Shown one piece after another: positions 1 through 7,718 of a stretch of 45,966 bases of DNA. Origin of the DNA: Kiritimatiellia bacterium (GTDB lineage Bacteria; Verrucomicrobiota; Kiritimatiellia; CAIQIC01; Lenti-01). A model generated the notes under the pieces. It did no database searches. It saw nothing but the letters and a program-made list of their open reading frames with translations, and was not told the DNA's origin. Position numbers and translations under genes: made by a program. Each line of letters starts with the position of its first letter. Position 1 is the stretch's first letter. Where the stretch lies: contig JAQUJC010000005.1 in NCBI GenBank assembly GCA_028681135.1, forward strand, positions 13,561 to 59,526, in the 5' to 3' direction.

Positions 1-2517
1 CTAATCGAAAAGGTCGGCTGGATTGAGATTGGTCGGGCGCCAGCGGGGGGTCTCAAATGTGCCGGTCAGGCGAAATTCCAGCAGGCGGGTCACTGGGAGG
101 GTGGCCAGTCGGACCAGAGCCGCCACCGGCCCCTTGCGCAAGGGCTGGACTTCGACCCGAAACCGCAGGTCACCATCAAACCCATAACGGCCCGAGGCTT
201 TGATGCTGAAAAGAGAACCCATCAACTCGATGTCACGCGAATAGACGCGGCTGTTACGGATGGCAAAACTGCCGCGGGCGTCCGTCTGGGCAAAGAGACT
301 TGTCTCGGGAAAAATGGTACTGAGGATGGCGGTTAGACCGCTGAATAGTTTGGTTTCAAACAACAAGCCGTTGCGGATTTTGATGCGTCCGGTTCCGGTT
401 GCCAGGGGGCCCGTCCCCTCGCCAATGTAGCCCGCCAAGCGGCCGGTAATATCCAGGAGGCCCCGAAGAGTGCCGGTCGTTTCATCGAGCGTCGCAGCCA
501 GCAGTTCATCAAGACGCGCGCCGGTGGCCCGGCCCTTGATTTCGTAGCGCCAGTGATCGTCGCGACCGACCGGATAGAGGGCTCCGTGGCCGGAGAAGGT
601 ACCGCCGTATGCCGTGGCCGTGACATTGGTGAAGTCCAGGTGATGACCCGTGACCTCCAGATCGAATTGTGCGGTATCCGCCACCCAACGGTCATAGCCA
701 AACCCTTGGGCCTCGACCTGGGCTTGCAACTGATTTAACGAAAAATTGCAATAATCGAGTCGGCCATTGACGTGAACATGCGTGGGGCCCTTGAGATGAA
801 ACGGGGCCATGAAATCAGCGACGGCGGGCCCCAGCATTTCGGCAACCGCGCGAGGGTCGAGCCGACTGTCGACATCCAGACGCAGGGTCTGATTGGAAAA
901 TGCCATGTGCACGTCGCCCCTCGCCAGGCCTTCCGGACGGGTGAGGGTGACGCCTGTCAGATGCATGACTTCGTTGGTGATGTTCAAGTCGCCCTCAAGC
1001 GAATCGATGGCGACGCCGCGAATGGTGAAGTTGGTCGCCTGCACCGGTCCATAACAGGAGATGGCCGGATCGCCCAAACGGCCGCCAATCTGGACATCGC
1101 CTTGCAGCGGTTCCTGGATGCCAAACCACTCCACGATGGTACGGAAATTTGGGGTCAGAACCGGCTTGAGCACATGCGGATTGAGGGTGCCGGCCACATG
1201 CCCTTGATAGTGCTTGGTGTCGAGGCGATAGTCGGCTTCTCGTATTTGCAGATGGCTCGCTCCCGGCCCAGTATCTAACTGTATTTGCCCGGATTCTAAA
1301 CGGAGCAGCGGGCCCTGGCGGGAAAACGACAGATCCAGGTGCTCGATGGGAATGTCCTGGATACGCGCTTTGGAGGCCACAATGCGTCCCGAGACTGTAT
1401 CCAGGACGGTTGCCAAGGGGGCCGGCCCTACCTGAAGCTCCACATGCAAGGGAAAGGACGGGTCCTGAATCACAGCGGAAACCGGCTGGCGCAGGGGCGG
1501 CGGCAGCAGATTGAGATAGATGTTCAACGGCAGGGTATTGACCAAATGGGCCGATACCATTTGGCTGTCCGTTTCCCACCAGCCGGACAGGCCCACCTGA
1601 TCGTCGCCTCGACGCAGTTGCAGGTCGGGAATATGGAGGCGTTGGTTCTTCCACGAGGCATCGAGGCGGAAGCGGTCGATTTCAACGCCCTTGAGCCGAC
1701 CCCCGCGGGGGCCGTCCAGCAGGAACGATGCAATATTGGCTTGCGGATGCGCAGGATACACCGCAAACACGAATTCCGCCGTCGGCGGGGAATTGAAACT
1801 CAAGGCATTGACGTGTTCCACCAATCGTAGCACCCAGTCGGGAGCGTCTTCGACAGCCTGTAGCACGGTGGTTAGCGGGGTCCCCGCCGCTGGCGGTGGG
1901 GCGCGGTCCTGGCCGCTCTGCTCAGCGGGTGGCGGCAGATATACCGTCCCCCGCCCACGAAACTGGATGCCCAGCACATGCGCCTGGAAGTCGCGCAGAT
2001 GGATTTCCTGCTCCGATGCTGAAAAGCGCAAGTGAATCTGGTCTACGGCAAGCGAGCGGGTTCCTTCTCGGGCGCCAAAGCGCTTCGTGCCCAGTTGGGC
2101 CACCACTTTACCGTCTACAATACCCAGAATCGGAACGGCCCGACGATGGCGCAATAACGCGCCCGGGTCCAGCGCCAGGGTGAGTTCCTGGGCGGTCAAA
2201 AAAGGTTCCGCCGCATGGGCCGAGGCGAACATGCGCACATCGCTGGCCACCAGCCCGCGATCGATTTCCAACCGGAGGCGCTTGATTTGCAGCACATAGC
2301 CCCGCTGGGCCATCCGATCAAGAAAGGTATCGGTCACATAGGCTGGCAACCCCACCAGATGCAAATAGGCAAAGGCCAATAGCAAACAAAGGGTCCCGAC
2401 CGCTACCAGCCGCAGGCCCCAAACCGAAGCGTGCCGGATGGTCTGCCAGAGCAATGCCCCAAACCGCCGCCGTTGCGAATGGCGCGGAGGGGGCGTCTGG
2501 TCCGCCTTGGAATTCAT
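1..2517 (-). CDS. AsmA-like envelope protein
   Basis: Predicted 838-residue inner-membrane-anchored protein with a large periplasmic part. One hydrophobic segment lies at about residues 33-57, after a basic N-terminus. The rest is long, beta-rich and repetitive, and the last ~200 residues (TGRLAG, GTGRIKIRNGLL, an Ile/Phe-rich segment, then a closing GTFETPRW) match the C-terminal domain of the AsmA/YhdP/TamB group. Such proteins span or line the periplasm and are linked to lipid transport and outer-membrane assembly; the cargo here cannot be read from sequence. It starts 10 bases after the stop of the GT2 gene, so it is the last gene of the polysaccharide operon visible here. The ATG at 2517 has no clear Shine-Dalgarno sequence, as expected for a coupled gene. 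Family call good, exact subfamily uncertain. Confidence 0.75.
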   Translation of the reverse strand: MNSKADQTPPPRHSQRRRFGALLWQTIRHASVWGLRLVAVGTLCLLLAFAYLHLVGLPAYVTDTFLDRMAQRGYVLQIKRLRLEIDRGLVASDVRMFASAHAAEPFLTAQELTLALDPGALLRHRRAVPILGIVDGKVVAQLGTKRFGAREGTRSLAVDQIHLRFSASEQEIHLRDFQAHVLGIQFRGRGTVYLPPPAEQSGQDRAPPPAAGTPLTTVLQAVEDAPDWVLRLVEHVNALSFNSPPTAEFVFAVYPAHPQANIASFLLDGPRGGRLKGVEIDRFRLDASWKNQRLHIPDLQLRRGDDQVGLSGWWETDSQMVSAHLVNTLPLNIYLNLLPPPLRQPVSAVIQDPSFPLHVELQVGPAPLATVLDTVSGRIVASKARIQDIPIEHLDLSFSRQGPLLRLESGQIQLDTGPGASHLQIREADYRLDTKHYQGHVAGTLNPHVLKPVLTPNFRTIVEWFGIQEPLQGDVQIGGRLGDPAISCYGPVQATNFTIRGVAIDSLEGDLNITNEVMHLTGVTLTRPEGLARGDVHMAFSNQTLRLDVDSRLDPRAVAEMLGPAVADFMAPFHLKGPTHVHVNGRLDYCNFSLNQLQAQVEAQGFGYDRWVADTAQFDLEVTGHHLDFTNVTATAYGGTFSGHGALYPVGRDDHWRYEIKGRATGARLDELLAATLDETTGTLRGLLDITGRLAGYIGEGTGPLATGTGRIKIRNGLLFETKLFSGLTAILSTIFPETSLFAQTDARGSFAIRNSRVYSRDIELMGSLFSIKASGRYGFDGDLRFRVEVQPLRKGPVAALVRLATLPVTRLLEFRLTGTFETPRWRPTNLNPADLFD

Positions 2518-2527
2518 GCCATGCCGT

Positions 2528-3472
2528 TCACGTTTGCGATTGAGGGGACGGCTTAATCACGTAGGGGGGGCGTCCCATGGACCGTTGATACATGCGGGCG
2601 AGGTATTCGCCCAAAATGCCTAGCGACAGAAGTTGAACGCCAGAGAAAATGACGATCATGGAAAACAACATCGTGAAGCCCCTAACCGGATTGCCGCCCA
2701 AGAGCCATTCGATCACGATATACACAAGCAAGGCCGTTCCAAATAAGACGGTTCCCACGCCCAGCAGGCTGGCAATTCGCAGCGGCAGGGTGCTGAAACT
2801 TGTCACCATGTTGAGGGCATGTAGCAGCAACTTGCCAAAGGTATATGTCGACGCGCCCCCGCTATCTGTTTCGTGCTGCACCGGCACCGCCGTGAAGGAG
2901 GTCGTAGCCCAGGTCAGCAGCACATCAATGAATACCGCCGGATTGTGATAATCCGCGAAGGCCTCGCGCAAGTCCGTCCGGAAAGCCCGGAACGAGGCAA
3001 CGTCGCGCGCGACCGTGATGCCCAGCGCATGTTTGAGCAGGGTCTTGGTCATCCGGGAGGCCGCATCGCGCAGGGCGCCATGGTATTCCTTGAGGGGGGG
3101 GGCATAGACGACGTCGAATCCCTCGTCGAGTTTGTGCAGCAGGGCGGGAATAGCCTCGGGGGGATGCTGCAAGTCATCATCCATCGTGACGAGGCGGTTA
3201 AAGCGCGCCTGGCGCACACCGGCAAGAATGGCATTGTGCTGGCCATAGTTGCGCATGAAATGCACGCCGCGAATCCAGGGGGTTTCGGTGGCCAGGGTGT
3301 CGATGATAGCGGCGGAGCCATCGGGACTGTTGTCATTGACTAGCAGCAATTCGAAGGGGTGGGGAAATTCTGCCAAGGCCTGTTCGATGCGGTCGACCAA
3401 CGGGCGCAGAGTGGCTTCGGCGCGGTAGACGGGGACAACGATGGACAGACCCGATTCCAGTGGAGCGTTCAT
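2528..3472 (-). CDS. GT2 polyprenyl-phosphate glycosyltransferase (ArnC/GtrB/DPM1-like)
   Basis: A 314-residue glycosyltransferase expected to move a sugar from a nucleotide donor to undecaprenyl phosphate on the cytoplasmic face. The N-terminal GT-A domain begins SIVVPVYRAE, has the VNDNSPDGS loop and the metal-binding DDDLQHPPE motif, and ends in two transmembrane helices (about residues 225-285) before a short basic tail, the standard ArnC/GtrB architecture. An ORF extends 38 codons further upstream, but the ATG at 3472 fits the family start and overlaps the upstream stop as ATGA (3469-3472), implying translational coupling with the oxidoreductase gene. A C9 run in the mRNA sense (3094-3102) lies inside the coding region. 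With the deoxysugar enzymes beside it and a GT-C enzyme upstream, its likely job is to load the modified sugar on a lipid carrier. Confidence 0.85.
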   Translation of the reverse strand: MNAPLESGLSIVVPVYRAEATLRPLVDRIEQALAEFPHPFELLLVNDNSPDGSAAIIDTLATETPWIRGVHFMRNYGQHNAILAGVRQARFNRLVTMDDDLQHPPEAIPALLHKLDEGFDVVYAPPLKEYHGALRDAASRMTKTLLKHALGITVARDVASFRAFRTDLREAFADYHNPAVFIDVLLTWATTSFTAVPVQHETDSGGASTYTFGKLLLHALNMVTSFSTLPLRIASLLGVGTVLFGTALLVYIVIEWLLGGNPVRGFTMLFSMIVIFSGVQLLSLGILGEYLARMYQRSMGRPPYVIKPSPQSQT

Positions 3473-4464
3473 GGGGAGGGTTCCTTTGGGGCGGTCGCCA
3501 AGTGGCGTACACGGTCTTGCAAGTGGGCCTGACGCAGATTCTCCACACAGGGAGCTTCCCAGTCGCGGAGGTGAATGTGACGGCAAAATAGTTCTAATAG
3601 GCGGACAAAATGATTATCCCTTGGCAGGGGGATGTCTTTTGTCTGGCCGGGGGTTTCAAGCAGAGCAGTGGGGGTCACATCGGGGCCAGCGGTGAACGTG
3701 CGCGAGGTCGTTATCCGGCCGTGTTGACCGAGCACGTCGATGCTGCACTGATAGAACTGATCAAAGCCAAAGGCGATGTGCAGCGGAATGCGACTGCCGT
3801 TGCGGGTGGCGGCCAGCATGGCGCCGCCCCATCGATCCACACCTGCGGAATCGATGTTCAGGCAGGCGGCGAGCACCTCGATATCCTCACCCATGAATAG
3901 TTGACACGCCTTGAGCGGGTAGCCGCCGGCATCCAGCAGGGCCCCGCCGCCCAGCGATTTGGTATAGCGGAAATTATCAGGCGGTAGCGGCGGAAAGCAG
4001 AATGTGGCCCGGAACAGCCGAATGTCGCCCAGATGATCCTGGATGAGTTGCTGCACCATGGCTTGTTGCGCATGGTGGACGAACATGTAGTTTTCCAACA
4101 TGACAAGGCGATGCTGGCGGGCGAGGGCGATCAAGTCTTCGGCCTCGGCAAGCGAGGATGCCAGCGATTTTTCCACAAGCACATGCTTGCCGGCCCGGAG
4201 GGCGTTGCCCGCCCATTCGAGATGCAAACCGGTCGGCAGCGGCATATAGATGGCATCGATGTCGTCGCTTTCCAGCAGGGTGGCGTAATCGCCCACATAC
4301 GGGCAGCCGCATTGGGCGGCGAAGGCCATGCCTTTTTCCAGAGAGCGGCTGGCCACCCCCGCCAGGTGCAAGCTGGGGAGGGTTTGAATGGCCGGTATGA
4401 CCGAGCGCTGGGCGATGTTGGCGCAGCCCATCACACCGATACGAATGGGGGGGGGGGGCATCAT
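3469..4464 (-). CDS. Gfo/Idh/MocA oxidoreductase, probable NDP-sugar 3-ketoreductase
   Basis: A 331-residue NAD(P)-dependent sugar oxidoreductase. The Rossmann N-terminus (IRIGVMGCANIAQRSVIPAI) is followed by the EKx motif with its catalytic lysine (VLVEKSLASS) and by DAGGYPLKA, whose tyrosine matches the catalytic tyrosine of KijD10/SpnN-type 3-ketoreductases. In 2-deoxysugar pathways this enzyme reduces C-3 of the unstable product of the 2,3-dehydratase, and the 2,3-dehydratase gene ends one base before this start. The ORF can be read from a TTG at 4473, but the ATG at 4464 directly after the TGA, with GAGG about ten bases upstream, is preferred. Codons 3-6 are an uninterrupted C12 run (see 4447-4458), so slippage would abolish the protein. 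Substrate is inferred from context. Confidence 0.8.
   Translation of the reverse strand: MMPPPPIRIGVMGCANIAQRSVIPAIQTLPSLHLAGVASRSLEKGMAFAAQCGCPYVGDYATLLESDDIDAIYMPLPTGLHLEWAGNALRAGKHVLVEKSLASSLAEAEDLIALARQHRLVMLENYMFVHHAQQAMVQQLIQDHLGDIRLFRATFCFPPLPPDNFRYTKSLGGGALLDAGGYPLKACQLFMGEDIEVLAACLNIDSAGVDRWGGAMLAATRNGSRIPLHIAFGFDQFYQCSIDVLGQHGRITTSRTFTAGPDVTPTALLETPGQTKDIPLPRDNHFVRLLELFCRHIHLRDWEAPCVENLRQAHLQDRVRHLATAPKEPSP
4447..4458. repeat. G12/C12 homopolymer at the 5' end of the oxidoreductase gene
   Basis: Twelve uninterrupted G on the plus strand, read as C12 in the mRNA and encoding the proline run right after the start codon. A tract of this length at the fifth to sixth codon is the classic position for slipped-strand phase variation, and only one frame gives the enzyme. 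Slippage itself is an inference. Confidence 0.9.
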
Positions 4465-4465
4465 T

Positions 4466-5866
4466 TCAGGCAAACCTCAGCGTGGACAGTAGACTGCGCG
4501 TCTGGATGTTGAGATAATTGTTGAAACGCGCAAAGGTCAGGAGCTGGTTCAACGTCATCCATTGATAGTTTTCGGGGCACTCGACCGGGAAGTCCTCATC
4601 GGCCTCGATGACGAGATTACGGTTTTGTTCGTGATAGAATCGACCCCCTTCCTCGGATTGGCGCGTGTCGTAGCGAATCTGGTCGGCTCGCGCCGCCAAG
4701 ACGTAATCGAGATAAGGGATATCCCATTCTGGTTTGTCATACCGGCCCGTGATGCACTGCACCGTCGGCGCAAATTCCAGAATGTCAAAATTGCCGCATT
4801 CCAGTTTGGCCTGGACAAGAAAATGGGTGATGCCCCGGATGGGTTTGACGATGAAGGCGATGATGCCTTCACGGACGGGTTCTATCAAGGGTTGTTGCCA
4901 GTGGGCGACTTCTCGGTTGCTGATTTCCACATCCACCCAGATGGCTCGGAAAAAGCGTCCGTCTTTGTGGCGCAGGGCGTCATCGGTGAGTTCCCAGTCC
5001 GAGATCGTGCGTAAATCACAAGGGGTGATCTGGAGATCGTAGCGTACCTTTTGGCCTGTGAACCAGGAGATGATGTCGTCAAATGGCAGGTGCGGGTGTC
5101 GCGGTTCTCGGGCGGACTGGCGCATGGCCTCGGCAAATGTCCGGGGGGCGTCCGCCATTTCTTCCTGTCCAAACGGGATGCCCGAGACCACCGTGCGCAA
5201 ATCCATGTTGACCAGATTGTCGCTGGCCATCAGGTGTTTGATCTGGCCCAGTGTCAGCCACGCAAAATCAGGATCGGGGGGGAGGTCGTCCTCCACTTCC
5301 ACGATTATGTTGCGGTTGCGTTTGTGCAGGAAGCGCGCGCCTTGCTCGGACTGCAGTTGATCCAGCAATACCCGGGAGCGAGAGCGATCCACAAACCAAT
5401 CGAGATATTTGGGGGTCTTGCCCTGGTGGACTCGCGTATAATTGCTCTTGGTCGCCTGGAGGGTCGGCGAAAGTTGGACGCAATTGACGTTGCCGGGCTC
5501 GACTTTGGCTTGAATGAGAAAGTGTAAGACGCCATTGAACTCCCGGACGATGCAGCCGAGAAATCCAATTTCAGGCTGGTTGATGATGGGCTGGGCCCAT
5601 TCGGGCTTGTGGCCCCAATTGGTGGCGACCCGAATCCCGTCGATGGAGAAAAATTGGCCAGTGGCATGGCGGATACGGCCGGAGGCCTCCTCCAGAGCCC
5701 AATCGCGCATCTGTGAAAGAGGAATTCGGGTCACGCGAACCTTGACTTCCTGGTTGCGCGAGGCCAGCCAAGCCCGAACATCTTCTGTGGAAATGAGGGC
5801 ACCGCGTTCATCCAGCGCGGACGTTAGAAAACGATGTTCTTTGGCAGTGGGCATCGTGGGTGTCAT
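4466..5866 (-). CDS. NDP-hexose 2,3-dehydratase (EvaA/SpnO/TylX3 family)
   Basis: A 466-residue enzyme of the family that removes water across C2-C3 of an NDP-4-keto-6-deoxyhexose, the committing step toward 2-deoxysugars. The protein is an internal duplication: two halves of ~200 residues each carry the same series, compare GHKPEWAQPIINQPEIGFLG with AHWQQPLIEPVREGIIAF, HFLIQAKVEPGN with HFLVQAKLECGN, LSPTLQATKSNY with FAPTVQCITGRY, and EQGARFLHKRNRNIIVE with EEGGRFYHEQNRNLVIE. Length and duplication are normal for the family. The start ATG at 5866 overlaps the epimerase stop as ATGA. Members are best known from actinomycete antibiotic clusters, so its place in a polysaccharide operon is notable. 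Genes for making NDP-4-keto-6-deoxyglucose (rmlA/rmlB) are not in the window. Confidence 0.88.
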   Translation of the reverse strand: MTPTMPTAKEHRFLTSALDERGALISTEDVRAWLASRNQEVKVRVTRIPLSQMRDWALEEASGRIRHATGQFFSIDGIRVATNWGHKPEWAQPIINQPEIGFLGCIVREFNGVLHFLIQAKVEPGNVNCVQLSPTLQATKSNYTRVHQGKTPKYLDWFVDRSRSRVLLDQLQSEQGARFLHKRNRNIIVEVEDDLPPDPDFAWLTLGQIKHLMASDNLVNMDLRTVVSGIPFGQEEMADAPRTFAEAMRQSAREPRHPHLPFDDIISWFTGQKVRYDLQITPCDLRTISDWELTDDALRHKDGRFFRAIWVDVEISNREVAHWQQPLIEPVREGIIAFIVKPIRGITHFLVQAKLECGNFDILEFAPTVQCITGRYDKPEWDIPYLDYVLAARADQIRYDTRQSEEGGRFYHEQNRNLVIEADEDFPVECPENYQWMTLNQLLTFARFNNYLNIQTRSLLSTLRFA

Positions 5867-6789
5867 CCGGTAAAATTAGTTGTGGCTATCCACTCGCGCA
5901 AGCAAAAGCGGAGCGGAGCGGGCACCAGAGCCCGAATGTGGGTGTCATCAAACACGGTATCGCCGGACTCAATGGCGAGTTCTGATTCCGGCCATGGGAC
6001 CGTTAACACGCGAGCGCCCAAACGGTCGGCGATCCAGGTCGCCACGTCGGCGAGTGAAAAAGTTTCGCCAGCAATATTGAATGTTTGCCCCTCTGTTTCG
6101 GGCCGCATTGCGGTGGCCGTTATCTGGGAACAGATATCCTGGATATGGGTGAACGTGCGCCGAGTAGTACCGCCGCCATATAGCGGAATGGTGTGTTGCT
6201 CCCGGGCCAGGCGAATGAAGGCGCCAATGGTTCCAAAGGAGTAGCCCTGACCAACGACATTGGCATAGGGCACGCAAATTCGATAGATGGTGTGGGGAAT
6301 GCCGAAAGCGGCCTGGTAGGCGTGGAGAAAGCCTTCGGCCGCCAGCTTATTGGCGGCATAGATCGTTTTGCTTTCCTTGGGAGCATCTTCGGGGAGTGGC
6401 TCGGGCGTGCCACGGTAAACGAGCCGCGAGGAGGGAAAGACCACCCGCGGACGATGGCCTCGGCGGCGCAAACAGTCCAACAGGTGCAACAGGCTCAGCT
6501 CGTTGGTTGCTAGATAGTCTTCGTAGTGCTCAAATCCTTGGCGGGTGCCGGTCAACCCGCAAAACCAGTACAGCGCGTCAACCTGTGTGTCGACATTTTC
6601 CCAGTCAGCCGGATCGATAAGATTTACGGGGGCATAGGCGATGCCCGGCACTAAGCTGGTCGGATGCTGGTCATATCCATCCACCTGATGCCCTTGCGAC
6701 TGGAGATGCAAGGCCACATGGCGGCCCAGATATCCATTGGAGCCCAGCACGGCGAACCGGCTAGGGGGTAACGTTGTAGGGGTCGGCAC
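5863..6789 (-). CDS. NAD-dependent sugar epimerase/dehydratase, probable 4-ketoreductase
   Basis: A 308-residue extended short-chain dehydrogenase. It has the GxxGxxG cofactor loop (VLGSNGYLGRHVA) at the N-terminus, a serine-rich strand (VVFPSSRLVY) and the catalytic YxxxK (TIYAANK). Such proteins reduce or epimerise C-4 of nucleotide sugars. Beside a 2,3-dehydratase and a probable 3-ketoreductase it is best read as the 4-ketoreductase finishing an NDP-2,6-dideoxyhexose. The ORF is open 35 codons further upstream, but a GTG at 6789 preceded by GAGGAA at good spacing, right before the Rossmann fold, is the better start. The 284 bases upstream (6790-7073) show no gene; they contain a C8 run at 7015-7022 and may hold an internal promoter, although no clear one is visible. 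Exact stereochemistry cannot be read. Confidence 0.8.
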   Translation of the reverse strand: MPTPTTLPPSRFAVLGSNGYLGRHVALHLQSQGHQVDGYDQHPTSLVPGIAYAPVNLIDPADWENVDTQVDALYWFCGLTGTRQGFEHYEDYLATNELSLLHLLDCLRRRGHRPRVVFPSSRLVYRGTPEPLPEDAPKESKTIYAANKLAAEGFLHAYQAAFGIPHTIYRICVPYANVVGQGYSFGTIGAFIRLAREQHTIPLYGGGTTRRTFTHIQDICSQITATAMRPETEGQTFNIAGETFSLADVATWIADRLGARVLTVPWPESELAIESGDTVFDDTHIRALVPAPLRFCLREWIATTNFTG

Positions 6790-7073
6790 GATCAATTCCT
6801 CACGGCCTACCTTGGAAGAAATGGCAGCCAAGGTCAAGAATACACGCCCACAACGCCCACCACGCAGCCGCCGGGAGCATGACAACCGTTTCAAGGTTTT
6901 GCCCGTGCCTGTGTTGTAGGGGCGCGGCTTGCTGAGTTGGGATTGTCCAGAAAATAGCCATGTTGACTCTGGGTCCCCGAGCAGGGATGGCCCAAGTTTG
7001 ATCCTGCCATTTCACCCCCCCCATCCTGTCCGGATTTTGTTGCCGGTTCACCAGCCGACGGCTGCCCCCTCCG

Positions 7074-7694
7074 TCAAGGTCGGGGAGTCGGCCGGCAGAA
7101 GACCGTGTGCTCAATTCCCATGCCCAGCGGGTCTGACACTGCAAATACGCCACCCACAAATAATCGATAGGCCCATTCCATGACGGGGCCGGCCGCGGGT
7201 ACATCGACGGCCCGCAGGGGGTAATTGTGACACTGATGCTTCACAATCTCGAATCCCGAACGGATCAAGACTTCCCGAATGGAGCGCTTGGAGTAGTGTT
7301 GAACATGGTGGGGCGAATATAACCGGCGGTAGGCGGCCGACAGGCCGACCCGATGAAGTCCCCGAGCTAAACGAAAGATCAAACTGTCATTATTGAATGT
7401 ATTGACCATCAGTGTGCCGCGCTCAGCCAATAAACTACGCATTTTTTCCAGGAAGGGCCGAATCTGCTCGACGTGTTCTACGACCATAAAACTGGTGATA
7501 AAGTCGAACGGCCCCTTCAGATTGGCTCTCAAGATATCACCTTGAATAAAGGTGATGTCGGGATGCCGATTGGGGGCCAGATCGATGCCGGTCAGATCCC
7601 AATCGGGATGCCGAGGTTGCAGCCATTTAAGGAAATCTCCGCGGCCGCATCCTGCATCCAACAGCCGAACTGGCGGGGGCTCCTTGTATCTCAA
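7074..7694 (-). CDS. Class I SAM-dependent methyltransferase, 5' end disrupted or unusual
   Basis: SAM-binding motif I is clear (RLLDAGCGRGDFL), followed by the acidic end of strand 2 (LTGIDLAP), motif II (FDFITSFMVVEHVEQ) and the rest of a Methyltransf_11/23-type fold. A role in O-methylating a sugar or lipid-linked glycan is suggested only by the neighbours. The N-terminus is odd. The only start in this frame is TTG at 7694, without a Shine-Dalgarno sequence and just ten residues before motif I, where the family normally has 20-40 residues. The frame is open back to the TGA of the upstream gene (7719-7721). Adding one T to the TTT near 7695 would join this frame to another reading PEYVHRLPFI-LRYKEPPP, which looks like a natural N-terminus. 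A one-base deletion or a sequencing error is therefore possible. Confidence 0.7.
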   Translation of the reverse strand: MRYKEPPPVRLLDAGCGRGDFLKWLQPRHPDWDLTGIDLAPNRHPDITFIQGDILRANLKGPFDFITSFMVVEHVEQIRPFLEKMRSLLAERGTLMVNTFNNDSLIFRLARGLHRVGLSAAYRRLYSPHHVQHYSKRSIREVLIRSGFEIVKHQCHNYPLRAVDVPAAGPVMEWAYRLFVGGVFAVSDPLGMGIEHTVFCRPTPRP

Positions 7695-7718
7695 ATGAAT
7701 GGCAGTCGGTGCACGTAT

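Noticed and set aside
6800-7204. 134-codon minus-strand ORF between the epimerase and methyltransferase genes
   Set aside because: Overlaps the methyltransferase in another frame and has no domain or ribosome-binding site.
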